From Candidatus Raymondbacteria bacterium RIFOXYA2_FULL_49_16 (GTDB lineage Bacteria > Fibrobacterota > OXYB2-FULL-49-7 > XYB2-FULL-49-35): a DNA stretch of 43,641 nucleotides. This document shows positions 16,801 through 23,599 of the stretch, piece by piece; the stretch's first letter is position 1; every line of letters starts with the position of its first letter. A program made the position numbers and the translations under genes. A model generated the notes under the pieces. The model was not told where the DNA came from. It searched no databases and worked only from the letters and a program-made list of their open reading frames with translations. The stretch spans positions 1-43,641 of the forward strand of contig MFYT01000100.1 in NCBI GenBank assembly GCA_001789205.1, given 5' to 3'.

Positions 16801-17208
16801 GATCTGCGATCCTACGAGAAAGACGGATTTCATATCGCCCAAGGCGTCGCGGGTTATAATGAAATTGTTGAACGCTTCTGAAACCAGGGAGGTCTGGAAA
16901 AGATTGTTGCTGGCATTTATTGTTGAGTCGGATGAGTTCTGGTCGTCCGAATCAAATACACGGCTTCTGTCCGTCTGCAGCCCATAAATAAGATAACCAT
17001 TGACTATATGGCTTCCAAAATTATCGTAATAGGGTATGACCTGCCGTTCGATTTCCTTCTTCGAATACCCCGAAACGCCATAATTATTGTAATATTCGTT
17101 TTCTTCCTTGAGCGACTGATTGAGGGATTCCTGTGAAAAAAGTACGGTAGAACAGAGCAGAAATGCCGCTATATAAATTATTGTATGTTTTTGTCCGCGA
17201 AGTCGCAT
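13786..17208 (-). CDS. Giant secreted/outer-membrane protein of unknown family (1140 residues)
   Basis: I do not recognise a family. A signal peptide covers about residues 1-25 (IIYIAAFLLCSTVLFS). The middle is rich in Tyr, Asp and Asn. Around residues 680-730 there are calcium-loop-like segments, DRNHNGLVDYKEDF and DNDKNNNGVWDLEEDDPYPD, like EF-hand/thrombospondin-3 loops. The last ~350 residues alternate beta-strands (LGLQYYLGGEIQYL, FSYKAALNIGANKT, FDYQLNFNFNFKD, FQYGVQWKKTFDW) and end in an aromatic-flanked strand, as in an outer-membrane barrel. It therefore probably has a large extracellular or periplasmic part anchored by a barrel. The ATG has no Shine-Dalgarno and follows an AT-rich stretch. 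The 3' end overlaps the MATE gene. Confidence 0.8.
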   Translation of the reverse strand: MRLRGQKHTIIYIAAFLLCSTVLFSQESLNQSLKEENEYYNNYGVSGYSKKEIERQVIPYYDNFGSHIVNGYLIYGLQTDRSRVFDSDDQNSSDSTINASNNLFQTSLVSEAFNNFIITRDALGDMKSVFLVGSQIYTKFTPLTMNKLNFQGVRWDIWTPAIKFTTLISRTRPFIMSQNDVSGNSYIGYYRDDMRNWQGVVRDELLPDEEYIEKNWGLWPPDVSSDDTYGKKRGWQLNYDENSDYSNKSIYGDYDILWGFHGKTNVKGVNLGLTYLNHHRSDVKKGEKVFSGDLPNDYIPSEIHFEFYDLTPETESDPGVRVEKVTMTMNGQDLGPDGEGAAYLLRSDDLLVNSALPVGCSGNRPVIVAFNTSFAAKNHFGDSTKVQRIDFTFTVAGNYIVFVSTDKMVTMGYAGKRNSQTNEVELDGPFTRSISGTYESQQLPGWTKYIIRSNTSQEMDPFTYARHGKDFTTSGNSWFGDYIAKSPSPVYASGSGIEAAYASSRRSYSYTYSINAGSETYGIDFKGKMFGVNFNGEVAVNRKDYIYPGGERFDPVNRLAAYIKLDRGIIPEVLTAKGMLYNVDPEYDPALEIPQVSGHFSYSYLYNRFDRNESYFIPDYLRYPQHFNNNFHLLDDNDDNDLYVESDRMVYPGDLGSGSAVNRWQADGTFNSYKASGQRMYEKANFVSLPTGLQMFYGDDNGVYTDQFDRNHNGLVDYKEDFLLYDKEPPNISELDNDKNNNGVWDLEEDDPYPDLPKGIQPSYVLVSNGWKSQGIRGATAGVDYTPIKNLKVSGVGVFEKAIDLDFSPLNDATAGYDGEGNQSLTLKSLAMLNVVKRSLGLQYYLGGEIQYLRDNIRNDVIRLQEVEDIEFLYQDYYYQTDELRYRNAIVGNAIAGFTYNNIPNFSYKAALNIGANKTLPLNGRFYTVRTIRNQALDTTLYEYRWETYDASLTKRVSLVNKFDYQLNFNFNFKDKFAPLNFLNRFSLNPQYKFAWSYSGNSETVDPRDAFDPDELLTDQLLTEYRVDWARYRTDNISEFMSAPILRCAFKIAEKTIFQYGVQWKKTFDWLVKEQSSLRRVQTLQVYSSDNVAGYNVALLMGMNFINNDYDILKYDEVFQSGHLYDGRDLQFFIRVYAGN

Positions 17209-17269
17209 CGTTATAATATATTTATTCGTACAATAATAATTACAACAACTTTTTATCGCTTCTTTTTCC

Positions 17270-17839
17270 TTAGTTTGCGCTCAGATCGGGCGGCATGGTT
17301 GCAAGGAAAGAATAATATCCGCCCATGGATTTTAAAACCTGGGGCCACATGGTTTCGGCATTGCTGGAAAAGACGATGTCCCGTGCCGCTTTACACACAA
17401 TCCACGCATTGGCCTCCATTTCGGTTTCGAGCTGATTGGCGCCCCATCCGGAATATCCCCGGTAGAACCGGCAATACCGGTTGGCTTTAGGTTTTGCCTT
17501 GCATGCGGCGATAATTTTGAGAAAATCGCCGCCCGCATAGATCCCACTGCAAATCAGGGCGCCCCCAATGTCATTTGATCTGAAGGAATGAAGTACCTGT
17601 ATGCGGTCGAGTTCACACGGCCCGCCGGTGTAGAGGGAGAGATCACAGGAAGTGAATTCGGGCGTATCAGGAAACACCTGCGAAAGGTGAACCTGTGCCG
17701 GCTGGTTTAGGATAAGCCCATATGCTCCTTGGCTGCCGTGTTCACATAATAAAACTAATGTGCGCTTGAAATTAGTGTCTGTTAGGTTTCCATTTGCAAG
17801 CAGGATAGTACCTTTGGCCAACTGATTTTTACCCGGCAT
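17270..17839 (-). CDS. yqgE: YqgE/AlgH family protein
   Basis: The 189-residue product matches the YqgE/AlgH family (UPF0301, DUF179) throughout: LAKGTILLANGNLTDTNFKRTLVLLCEH at the start, then GAYGLILNQPAQ, LYTGGPCELDRIQVLHS, YAGGDF near residue 100, RFYRGYSGWGANQLETEM, and a final Trp-rich helix. The biochemical role is unsettled; AlgH was linked to alginate regulation in Pseudomonas. It is downstream of tRNA-His on the same strand, with a strong hairpin between them, and the giant gene lies on the same strand 61 nt beyond it. Confidence 0.95.
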   Translation of the reverse strand: MPGKNQLAKGTILLANGNLTDTNFKRTLVLLCEHGSQGAYGLILNQPAQVHLSQVFPDTPEFTSCDLSLYTGGPCELDRIQVLHSFRSNDIGGALICSGIYAGGDFLKIIAACKAKPKANRYCRFYRGYSGWGANQLETEMEANAWIVCKAARDIVFSSNAETMWPQVLKSMGGYYSFLATMPPDLSAN

Positions 17840-17882
17840 AGTCGCATACCGCCTTTGGAACGAAATAAAAGCTTATGTTAAG

Positions 17883-17913
17883 AACAAGGGCACAGAAGGT
17901 CTGTGCCCTTGTT
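17883..17913 (-). terminator. 14-bp perfect hairpin downstream of tRNA-His
   Basis: AACAAGGGCACAGA pairs perfectly with TCTGTGCCCTTGTT across a 3-nt loop. It begins 12 nt beyond the tRNA-His 3' end on the minus strand and ends ~44 nt before yqgE. There is no long T run after the stem (CTTAACATAAG follows), so it may act as a tRNA 3' processing or bidirectional termination signal. Confidence 0.55.
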
Positions 17914-17924
17914 TAAATCAAATG

Positions 17925-17998
17925 GGTGCCAGAGGGGACTTGAACCCCCAACGCCCAGAACCACAATCTGGTACTCTGCCAATTGAGCTACTAGCACC
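17925..17998 (-). tRNA. tRNA-His (anticodon GUG)
   Basis: The cloverleaf folds cleanly. The acceptor is GTGCTAG/CTGGCAC; the D arm is GCTC...GAGT; the anticodon stem CCAGA/TCTGG encloses TTGTGGT with anticodon GTG; the T arm is GGGGG TTCAAGT CCCCT. The extra G-1 of tRNA-His is encoded (17998) opposite discriminator C73 (17925), as expected for histidyl-tRNA synthetase recognition. The 3' CCA is not encoded (CAT follows C73). A possible promoter, TTGCAT - 17 nt - TTATTT, lies in the ~50 bp upstream (18010-18050). Confidence 0.95.
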
Positions 17999-18096
17999 AA
18001 GGGAAATAAAAATAAAAAATGCGGGAAGACAAATGCAACGAATGACTGCGGTCAATCCCGGGAATAAAAACAACACAGGGTGCACCCAACAACACA

Positions 18097-18117
18097 GGGT
18101 GCAGGACAGGGTTTGCA
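18097..18117. repeat. Left terminal inverted repeat of the MITE-like element
   Basis: Twenty-one bases beginning GGGTGCAGGACAGGG. They are perfectly inverted at 18423-18443 and abutted outside by AACAACACA. Confidence 0.75.
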
Positions 18118-18133
18118 TGTTCAATCCGTTGGA

Positions 18134-18155
18134 CCGGCAGCGCGGAGGCTGCCGG
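18134..18155. repeat. Left inner hairpin with loop complementary to the right inner hairpin
   Basis: CCGGCAGC-GCGGAG-GCTGCCGG is a perfect 8-bp stem, 9 bp with the flanking A/T. Its hexamer loop GCGGAG is the exact reverse complement of the CTCCGC loop of the hairpin at 18377-18398, so the two could kiss as RNA. The two hairpins also belong to an imperfect larger inverted repeat that continues into TTAGTCA/TTAATCA. Confidence 0.7.
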
Positions 18156-18238
18156 TTAGTCAGTTTTCTTTTCGTGTTCATGGCACACGGCCGCCCGCTT
18201 TAGCAATTTTTTAGAAGCTCTATGAAGCGGGCCCGCTC

Positions 18239-18292
18239 AAAGGGATGTCATTAATGCAACCATGTCTGGAATGTTAGAAATGACATCCCTTT
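18239..18292. repeat. Central hairpin of the element
   Basis: AAAGGGATGTCATT (18239-18252) is perfectly inverted at 18279-18292 around a 26-nt loop. The palindrome GCGGGCCCGC lies just to the left (18227-18236), and further stems CCCGCTT/AAGCGGG and GAGGCC/GGCCTC flank it. Confidence 0.7.
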
Positions 18293-18376
18293 GGGCGGGG
18301 AGGCCCGTTTTTCCCCAGTTGAGGCCAGTTGGGCCTCCGGCCGTATAATCAGAAGAAAAAACATGCGTATGATTAA

Positions 18377-18398
18377 CCGGCGGCCTCCGCGCCGCCGG
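18377..18398. repeat. Right inner hairpin
   Basis: CCGGCGGC-CTCCGC-GCCGCCGG is a perfect 8-bp stem whose loop is complementary to that of the left inner hairpin at 18134-18155. A small GTAGA/TCTAC stem follows at 18405-18418. Confidence 0.7.
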
Positions 18399-18422
18399 AC
18401 ATGCTGTAGAGGTTTCTACGGC

Positions 18423-18443
18423 TGCAAACCCTGTCCTGCACCC
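18423..18443. repeat. Right terminal inverted repeat of the MITE-like element
   Basis: Perfect inverse of 18097-18117, ending CTGCACCC and followed directly by the flanking repeat AACAACACA. Confidence 0.75.
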
Positions 18444-18514
18444 AACAACACATCTCCAGTATTGTCTGCAATACAGATAAATTTATATTATAGTCTTTAA
18501 AATTCACATATATT

Positions 18515-19915
18515 ATGATTATGATAAAGTCATTGTTTATTCTGGTTTGTGCTTTCGCCTGTTCTCTTTCAGGATATGGGAACCGCCTTACTATCCTGAT
18601 AAAAATGCTTCCAGACCAGGAAGAGTGGTTTCTTCTCAATGCGGTCCGGCCCTTTGAACGGCTGGCCAATGTCACCATATACGTGGACCATTTCACCGAT
18701 TATACCATGCTGCAGGACAAACTAAAGGCCAATCCGTCCATCGACGTGATCAAGGTGCCAATGGATTTTGCATCAACATTGGCGGATGAGGGCCTAATTG
18801 CGCCTATTTCCGATATAGCCGATCCTGCGGCGCTCAGCCGGATGAGAGACGATTTTATTTTGCCTCCTCTTGCTTCAAGAGGAAAAAAACTTCTCTATGT
18901 GCCTAGAAAATTCGAAACCAGGATCATGGTCTATCGGATTTCCAAGGTGGCGGAAGCCGTGGCCGCATACCAAGCCTATAAAACGGGGTTGGACAGCCTG
19001 CTGCGGAAATTCGACAATACCGGCCTACCCGGAAACTACGCGCTCGAGAGCGATCCGAACGAATGGGATTATTTCGACGTGCTGATGGCAGGATATACCT
19101 GGGCGCGGACCTCCCCGGGTCCCAATCCAGGGAAAATTGGCCAGCGCGGGAAAAATTATCCTGGGACCTTCCTTGGAATAGCGGACCGCGCCTTTCAATT
19201 CGGCGCCACACGAAGCGATATTCCTTCTGTATCGTCAAACGCCGTGACCGAATCATTCGAATGGGAACACCTCTTCGCGCGCCTGAAGGTCTGCAACACA
19301 CGGATGTACAGTGAAGAATGGAGCGGAAAAGAGCTCTGGATGGCCTTTGGCGACAGTTCTATCTATCTCTCCTTTCTTACGCAACTCGATTGTTTCTTCA
19401 TGCTGGGCACCGGAGAAAACGGTTTGAAGGGTTATTTCCATGACGATGCCGACATTGACTTTGCGATCATGCCCTCGGCCGCCCCGTTAGGCGGCAGGAA
19501 AGAGCTCCTCCTCAACAGGAACATCACAACCAACGGCTGGTTCTGGGGCATTGGAAAAGAGGCGAAACACAAGGAAGAGGCGCTCAAACTCATTATGTTC
19601 ATGACTTCACAGGACAAGCAGAAACGCGAGTTTGAGGCCTTTGGGGCGCTGCCGACCCGGAAAGCCTTGCTTGCCGAAACCGATGACCGGTTCTACATGA
19701 AAAAATGGATTAACCGCATGCTGCAAATTTCAGCCCGTCAGATTTCAATAAACCGGCTTACCCTCCTGCCAACCTTGGAAAACATGGAAGAACTGCAAAA
19801 CAGGTACTACGCCATCATTAAAGAACTCTGCTTCTATCCCGAAAAGATCAAGACCATTGAAAACGTTGACAAGATAATCCTGCGGTACGAGACTAAAAAG
19901 CCGCGCCAGTACTAA
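18515..19915 (+). CDS. Extracellular solute-binding protein (ABC sugar-type, family 1-like), orphan
   Basis: The 466-residue product begins with a signal peptide (about residues 1-20, SLFILVCAFACSLSG) and has the layout of bacterial family-1 solute-binding proteins. These features are LTILIKMLPDQEEWF, RPFERLANVTIYVDHFTDYTMLQDKL and IDVIKVPMDFASTLADEGLIAPISD near residue 80, and, late in the chain, NGWFWGIGKEAKHKEEALKLIMFMTSQDKQ and FGALPTRKALL. Such proteins deliver sugars or similar ligands to an ABC importer. No permease or ATPase gene is adjacent, so it is an orphan or serves as a sensor or carrier. A second ATG lies at 18521; neither start has a strong ribosome-binding site. The MITE-like element lies just upstream and could affect its promoter. 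The stop is two bases from that of the convergent tadB. Confidence 0.8.
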   Translation: MIMIKSLFILVCAFACSLSGYGNRLTILIKMLPDQEEWFLLNAVRPFERLANVTIYVDHFTDYTMLQDKLKANPSIDVIKVPMDFASTLADEGLIAPISDIADPAALSRMRDDFILPPLASRGKKLLYVPRKFETRIMVYRISKVAEAVAAYQAYKTGLDSLLRKFDNTGLPGNYALESDPNEWDYFDVLMAGYTWARTSPGPNPGKIGQRGKNYPGTFLGIADRAFQFGATRSDIPSVSSNAVTESFEWEHLFARLKVCNTRMYSEEWSGKELWMAFGDSSIYLSFLTQLDCFFMLGTGENGLKGYFHDDADIDFAIMPSAAPLGGRKELLLNRNITTNGWFWGIGKEAKHKEEALKLIMFMTSQDKQKREFEAFGALPTRKALLAETDDRFYMKKWINRMLQISARQISINRLTLLPTLENMEELQNRYYAIIKELCFYPEKIKTIENVDKIILRYETKKPRQY

Positions 19916-19917
19916 TT

Positions 19918-20763
19918 TCAGTATTTTATATCCACGATCTTCTTGATCATAAGCAAGCCGGTGAGTTCGAGGAGTACACCCGCACCGAGCATGAGCCTTC
20001 CCGGGGCTGTTTCAAAAAGCGGCCGAATCATCTGATAATCGATAACGCAGAAAACGGCAAGGAGCGCGGCTGGCAGCAAACCAATGATGATCCCCTGCAT
20101 TTTCCCCTGAGAGGTGAGTGAACGCACCTTGCCGTCAAGAGTACGCCGTTCCTGAATGGCCTGGGCAATGCTTTCGAGCATGGAAGAAAGATTGCCGCCG
20201 GTCTGGAGGGTGATGGATATCGCTGTGCAGACCGTGCTAACATCATCGGATTTGACGCGCTGGGCCATGCGGCGCAAGGCCTCGTCCATGGAAAGACCAA
20301 GCCCCACTTCCTGGAGCAAGTGGGTGATCTCCTGGCTAAAAGGCCCTTCGCTCCTCTCCGCAATCTGTTCGAACGCAGACTGAAGGCTCCCGCCCGCACG
20401 CAGAGAAGCGGCAGCCTTCTCAAGGGCGCCTGGCAGAATCCGGTCAAGTTCGCGCCTGCGACGGCGCTGGGACACAGTAGTCAGGAAATAGGGTATGGCC
20501 AATCCAATGCCGCATGCCACAATGCCTCCGGCCATACTGGAAAGAACCATGCCTATCAGAAGACCAAAACAGAGCGAAACAAGGACGGCTGTCCGGATCA
20601 TCTTTCTAGAATCAATGCGTATGTATAGTTCATCGGTCTTTGCCTCGGCCTTTTTCAAAAGACGGGCCTGACGCTCTTCGACCCAGTCCCTGAGAGCAGG
20701 AACAAAAATATAGACCAGAAGACCGATAGAAATGAACAGAAGAATGAGGGCGCCGTAATACAT
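19918..20763 (-). CDS. TadB/TadC-like type II secretion F-domain membrane protein
   Basis: The 281-residue product has an N-terminal membrane helix (about 5-22), a second pair near 60-95, the cytosolic T2SS-F domain (LDRILPGALEKAAASLRAGGSLQSAFEQIA near residue 106, then EVGLGLSMDEALRRMAQRVKSDDV and ISITLQTGGNLSSMLESIA) and two C-terminal helices. T2SS-F proteins form the inner-membrane platform for Tad/Flp pilus assembly. It follows the TadA-like ATPase by two bases, so the two are coupled. No pilin, TadZ, secretin or second F-domain gene is visible here; they must lie elsewhere if the system is complete. Confidence 0.88.
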   Translation of the reverse strand: MYYGALILLFISIGLLVYIFVPALRDWVEERQARLLKKAEAKTDELYIRIDSRKMIRTAVLVSLCFGLLIGMVLSSMAGGIVACGIGLAIPYFLTTVSQRRRRRELDRILPGALEKAAASLRAGGSLQSAFEQIAERSEGPFSQEITHLLQEVGLGLSMDEALRRMAQRVKSDDVSTVCTAISITLQTGGNLSSMLESIAQAIQERRTLDGKVRSLTSQGKMQGIIIGLLPAALLAVFCVIDYQMIRPLFETAPGRLMLGAGVLLELTGLLMIKKIVDIKY

Positions 20764-20765
20764 GA

Positions 20766-22268
20766 TCAGTGTGCGGGTATTCCCGAATCGCCTTCGGTTT
20801 CAGCGCAAAACGAACCTGTTTCCTGGTTATAATAGAAGATTTCGCGCAGGTTAATAGCGTCACCGGTAATGCCACGCACTTCGCATATGGAAACTATCTT
20901 CCGGCCGCCGCCCGGAAGACGTGACTGTTGGATGAAAATATCGACGGCGGAGGCGATCTGTTCGCGAATGACCCGCACCGGCAGGTCAACACCCGACATA
21001 AGCACCATGGTTTCGAGTCTTCGGATCATGTCTGCCGGAGTATTTGCGTGGCCCGTGGTAAGCGAACCATCGTGGCCTGTATTCATGGCCTGGAGCATAT
21101 CGAGCGCCTCTCCTCCCCGGCATTCGCCAACAATGATCCGGTCGGGCCGCATCCGCAGCGTATTGCGTACAAGGTCGCGGATAGTGACCGCGCCTGTTCC
21201 TTCAATGTTTGGCGGCCGCGCTTCGAGCGACACCACGTGTTCTTGGCTAAGTTTCAATTCAGCGGCGTCTTCGACCGTTATAATCCGTTCATCCGCGGGA
21301 ATGAAAGACGAGAGAATATTGAGCAGTGTTGTCTTGCCCGAACCTGTACCGCCGGATATGATGATGTTCTTCCGGGATACAACAGCCTGTTTCAGATAGT
21401 CAAGCATGGCCTCGGTAGCGCTGCCATAGGAGACCAGGTCCTCGGGCCGAAGCGTATGTTTTGAAAATTTCCGGATAGTGAGCACCGGCCCGGTAAGAGA
21501 AAGCGGCGGAATGACCGCGTTGACGCGGGAACCATCCTTGAGCCGGGCATCGACCACCGGCGAGCTCTCATCGATCCGGCGGCCAAGCGGCATCACAATG
21601 CGTTCAATGACATCCCGGACTTGCTGCTCATTAAGAAAACATTTGCCGGTGATTGTCAACCGGCCACCCCGTTCCACATAGATTTTCGAAGGGCCGTTGA
21701 CCATTATTTCGGTGACAGAGGGATCGGCAAGAAACGGCTCTATAGGCCCCAATCCCAGGACATCGCTGATGATTGCCTCGCAATGGCGGCTCCCTTGCTT
21801 CCCGAAGCGCTCGGTAAGAATATCCAATACATGCTTGCGAGTGTGTTCGGCCAATTCAGTTTCACTCAGACTGGTCAATTTCAGCCGGCTCTGATTCATC
21901 CGAACAATGAGTTCAGTGTGGATGGATTGTCGCGTTTCAGAATTGAGTTCGGGTATATCTTGCCCTGCCTCGTCAATACTCAGCATAACCAGGGCTTCAC
22001 CCAGCCTGAAAGTATCTGAGCCGCGGACCACGAAAGACTGCAGCCTGGTATTATTGAGAAATGTACCATTGGTGCTTCCAAGGTCGGTTACCGTTATTGT
22101 TTCAGGAGTAACCACGGCCTCCGCATGAATCTGAGAGACAGTGGTATCGTCAATGCAGACACTGTTGTCCGGGTGCCTGCCGATACGGTACAATCCAGGC
22201 TTCAATGAAAAAGAAAAAATACGGCCGCTGGCCGGGCCGCTATTACCGTCCTGTGCTGCCGAACCCAC
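20766..22268 (-). CDS. FHA-fused TadA/CpaF-type secretion ATPase
   Basis: This is the hexameric ATPase that powers Tad/Flp pilus assembly, fused to an N-terminal FHA domain. Residue numbers are from the GTG at 22268 (500 residues). The FHA domain is at about 20-100, with YRIGRHPDNSV, SQIHAEA and STNGTFLN, and should bind phospho-threonine. The CpaF region begins near 160 (DVLGLGPIEPFLADPSVTEIMVNG). Walker A is GGTGSGKTT (about 306-314), followed by TVEDAAELKL, the arginine-rich RNTLRMRPDRIIVGECRGGEA and TGHDGSLTTGHANTP. The start is uncertain: a TTG at 22343 would add 25 residues inside dut, while the GTG has GGGGAG three bases upstream and overlaps dut by 26 bp. TadB follows directly. Confidence 0.92.
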   Translation of the reverse strand: MGSAAQDGNSGPASGRIFSFSLKPGLYRIGRHPDNSVCIDDTTVSQIHAEAVVTPETITVTDLGSTNGTFLNNTRLQSFVVRGSDTFRLGEALVMLSIDEAGQDIPELNSETRQSIHTELIVRMNQSRLKLTSLSETELAEHTRKHVLDILTERFGKQGSRHCEAIISDVLGLGPIEPFLADPSVTEIMVNGPSKIYVERGGRLTITGKCFLNEQQVRDVIERIVMPLGRRIDESSPVVDARLKDGSRVNAVIPPLSLTGPVLTIRKFSKHTLRPEDLVSYGSATEAMLDYLKQAVVSRKNIIISGGTGSGKTTLLNILSSFIPADERIITVEDAAELKLSQEHVVSLEARPPNIEGTGAVTIRDLVRNTLRMRPDRIIVGECRGGEALDMLQAMNTGHDGSLTTGHANTPADMIRRLETMVLMSGVDLPVRVIREQIASAVDIFIQQSRLPGGGRKIVSICEVRGITGDAINLREIFYYNQETGSFCAETEGDSGIPAH

Positions 22269-22686
22269 CTGCTCCCCGCTCGGTTTGAGAAAGCGTCTCC
22301 ACAGCCTCGACTGTCCATCCGAAGTCTTCCTGTTTGCGCACAATGAGCTGCGCTATTTTGTCGCCCGGATTGATGGCCGGTTTTTCTGAAGGATTATGCA
22401 CTACCAGGACAACCATGATCTCGCCACGGTAGATATTGTCGATGATACCGCCGTGTACATCGTACCCCTTGACACCCATTGAGGAACGCCCCTCGACCTG
22501 ACCCCAGTATCCGGAGGGCAATTCAACGGCTATGCCGGTTTTAATCTTGACCAGTCCAGGCGCGCTTTCCTCAGTTGACACACAGAAAAGATCCCATCCG
22601 ATGTCGCCATCGCGCCGTTCCGGAAGCTTTGCAGCCGGATGCAGTAATTTCACTTTCAGAGTGAAAACAGGGGCATTACCGTTCAT
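22243..22686 (-). CDS. dut: dUTP diphosphatase (dUTPase)
   Basis: This enzyme hydrolyses dUTP to dUMP and pyrophosphate, keeping uracil out of DNA and feeding dTMP synthesis. All five trimeric dUTPase motifs are present in 147 residues: GDIGWDLF, GRSSMG, GGIIDNIYRGEI with the catalytic Asp, NPGDKIAQLIV, and RGAGGFGSTG at the C-terminus. The ATG overlaps the 3' end of the thymidylate synthase gene by 11 bp, and its own 3' end overlaps the start of the TadA gene. dut and thyA are therefore one functional pair, dUTP to dUMP to dTMP. Confidence 0.96.
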   Translation of the reverse strand: MNGNAPVFTLKVKLLHPAAKLPERRDGDIGWDLFCVSTEESAPGLVKIKTGIAVELPSGYWGQVEGRSSMGVKGYDVHGGIIDNIYRGEIMVVLVVHNPSEKPAINPGDKIAQLIVRKQEDFGWTVEAVETLSQTERGAGGFGSTGR

Positions 22687-23575
22687 AAAAACCCGTTTTG
22701 TGGGATGTTTCGTACTGTTTCAGATTGGCCGGAATATCGCGCTCACGCGCCTCCGTGAATACCGCCGCAATGGCTGGATCGTGGTAGTTGTAAACCCGTT
22801 TCGAGAAATCGCTGGACAGCACCTTTTCCTTGAAGCTCTTAAAGAAATCGTGCCGTGACCCATATATGTGGTAGCTGTCTGAAAAATCAACGTATCGGCC
22901 CAGTTCAATTTTCTTCCCGGTCCTGCGGCCTACTTCATCGGCAATGCGCTTTTGCAGGTGGATAAAAGCAAACATGTTCATGAATGCAGCGTCGAGGGCG
23001 TCACGGCTTCTGAAACGGACATTCATATTCAAGAATGGCACGCCCTTCTGGTCCTCGATGATACGCACCCAGATGCTCTGGCAACAAGGGGAATGCTTGT
23101 CCGTTGGGTCGAGATCAGGACGCCAGGTGATCATTTGGAGCCGCCGGTTGTTGGGCGCTTTGACCAAACCCTCGATAACCTGTTCGAGCTGGTTTACCGT
23201 ATGGTATCCGCCCTTTTTATCACGGTATCCGTATCTGACCCACCGGTCGTGATAGGTGTAATTCCACCGGGCGTCAGAGGGGTCGCCGGGATCGGCCTGC
23301 CAGGAATCCTTGATCCCATGCACCACCTCCTGTACGTATTCCTCTAGTTCAGTGAAGCCAGCGGGCATGGCTTTATGTATCATGGGGTCCTGCCAGGGAT
23401 GCCGGATGGTCATCAGCATGGTGCAGTCTTTTGAAGGGGGATCGCCCGGTTTATCGTATTTCGTGGTGACCGCGCACCCTTCGTCCCAGGTGCGCAGGAC
23501 CGATTTCTCCCACACCTCGGCAATGGTGTCGCCTTCCACGGCAAGAACAGGAATAGAGCCGTCTGCGCCATTCAT
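22676..23575 (-). CDS. thyA: Thymidylate synthase, ThyA family (divergent form)
   Basis: ThyA methylates dUMP to dTMP with methylene-tetrahydrofolate. The 299-residue product shows the family pattern RRLQMITWRP, then SPCCQSIWVRI with the catalytic cysteine, LNMNVRFRSRDALDAAFMNMF corresponding to the RS-x-D-x-x-L-G-L-P-F-N block with the dUMP-selecting Asn, and DFSDSYHIYG matching D-x-H-I-Y. It differs from the E. coli type over the first 100 residues and resembles shorter archaeal/phage-type ThyA sequences. The ATG follows GGAAGGA nine nt upstream. It overlaps dut, supporting a dTMP-synthesis pair. Confidence 0.86.
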   Translation of the reverse strand: MNGADGSIPVLAVEGDTIAEVWEKSVLRTWDEGCAVTTKYDKPGDPPSKDCTMLMTIRHPWQDPMIHKAMPAGFTELEEYVQEVVHGIKDSWQADPGDPSDARWNYTYHDRWVRYGYRDKKGGYHTVNQLEQVIEGLVKAPNNRRLQMITWRPDLDPTDKHSPCCQSIWVRIIEDQKGVPFLNMNVRFRSRDALDAAFMNMFAFIHLQKRIADEVGRRTGKKIELGRYVDFSDSYHIYGSRHDFFKSFKEKVLSSDFSKRVYNYHDPAIAAVFTEARERDIPANLKQYETSHKTGFYER

Positions 23576-23599
23576 GATGAAGTCCTTCCGCTTGAAAAA

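Larger units (their letters stand above)
18069..18452. mobile_element. MITE-like palindromic element with 21-bp terminal inverted repeats and 9-bp flanking direct repeats
   Basis: This fills most of the 516-bp gap between tRNA-His and the solute-binding protein gene. The core (18097-18443, 347 bp) starts GGGTGCAGGACAGGG and ends with the perfect 21-bp inverse of that start. AACAACACA flanks it on both sides (18088-18096 and 18444-18452), as a 9-bp target duplication would. A third AACAACACA (18069-18077) plus the 10-mer GGGTGCACCC precedes it, as if the outermost bases of another copy remained. No ORF of note lies inside; the interior is a series of perfect hairpins. I infer a non-autonomous transposable element; a structured RNA gene or repeat family is the alternative. 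Confidence 0.55.

Noticed and set aside
18097-18443. A second tRNA or a tmRNA-like RNA in the hairpin-rich gap
   Set aside because: No cloverleaf, anticodon stem or CCA end can be formed; the symmetry of the ends and the flanking repeats fit a mobile element better.
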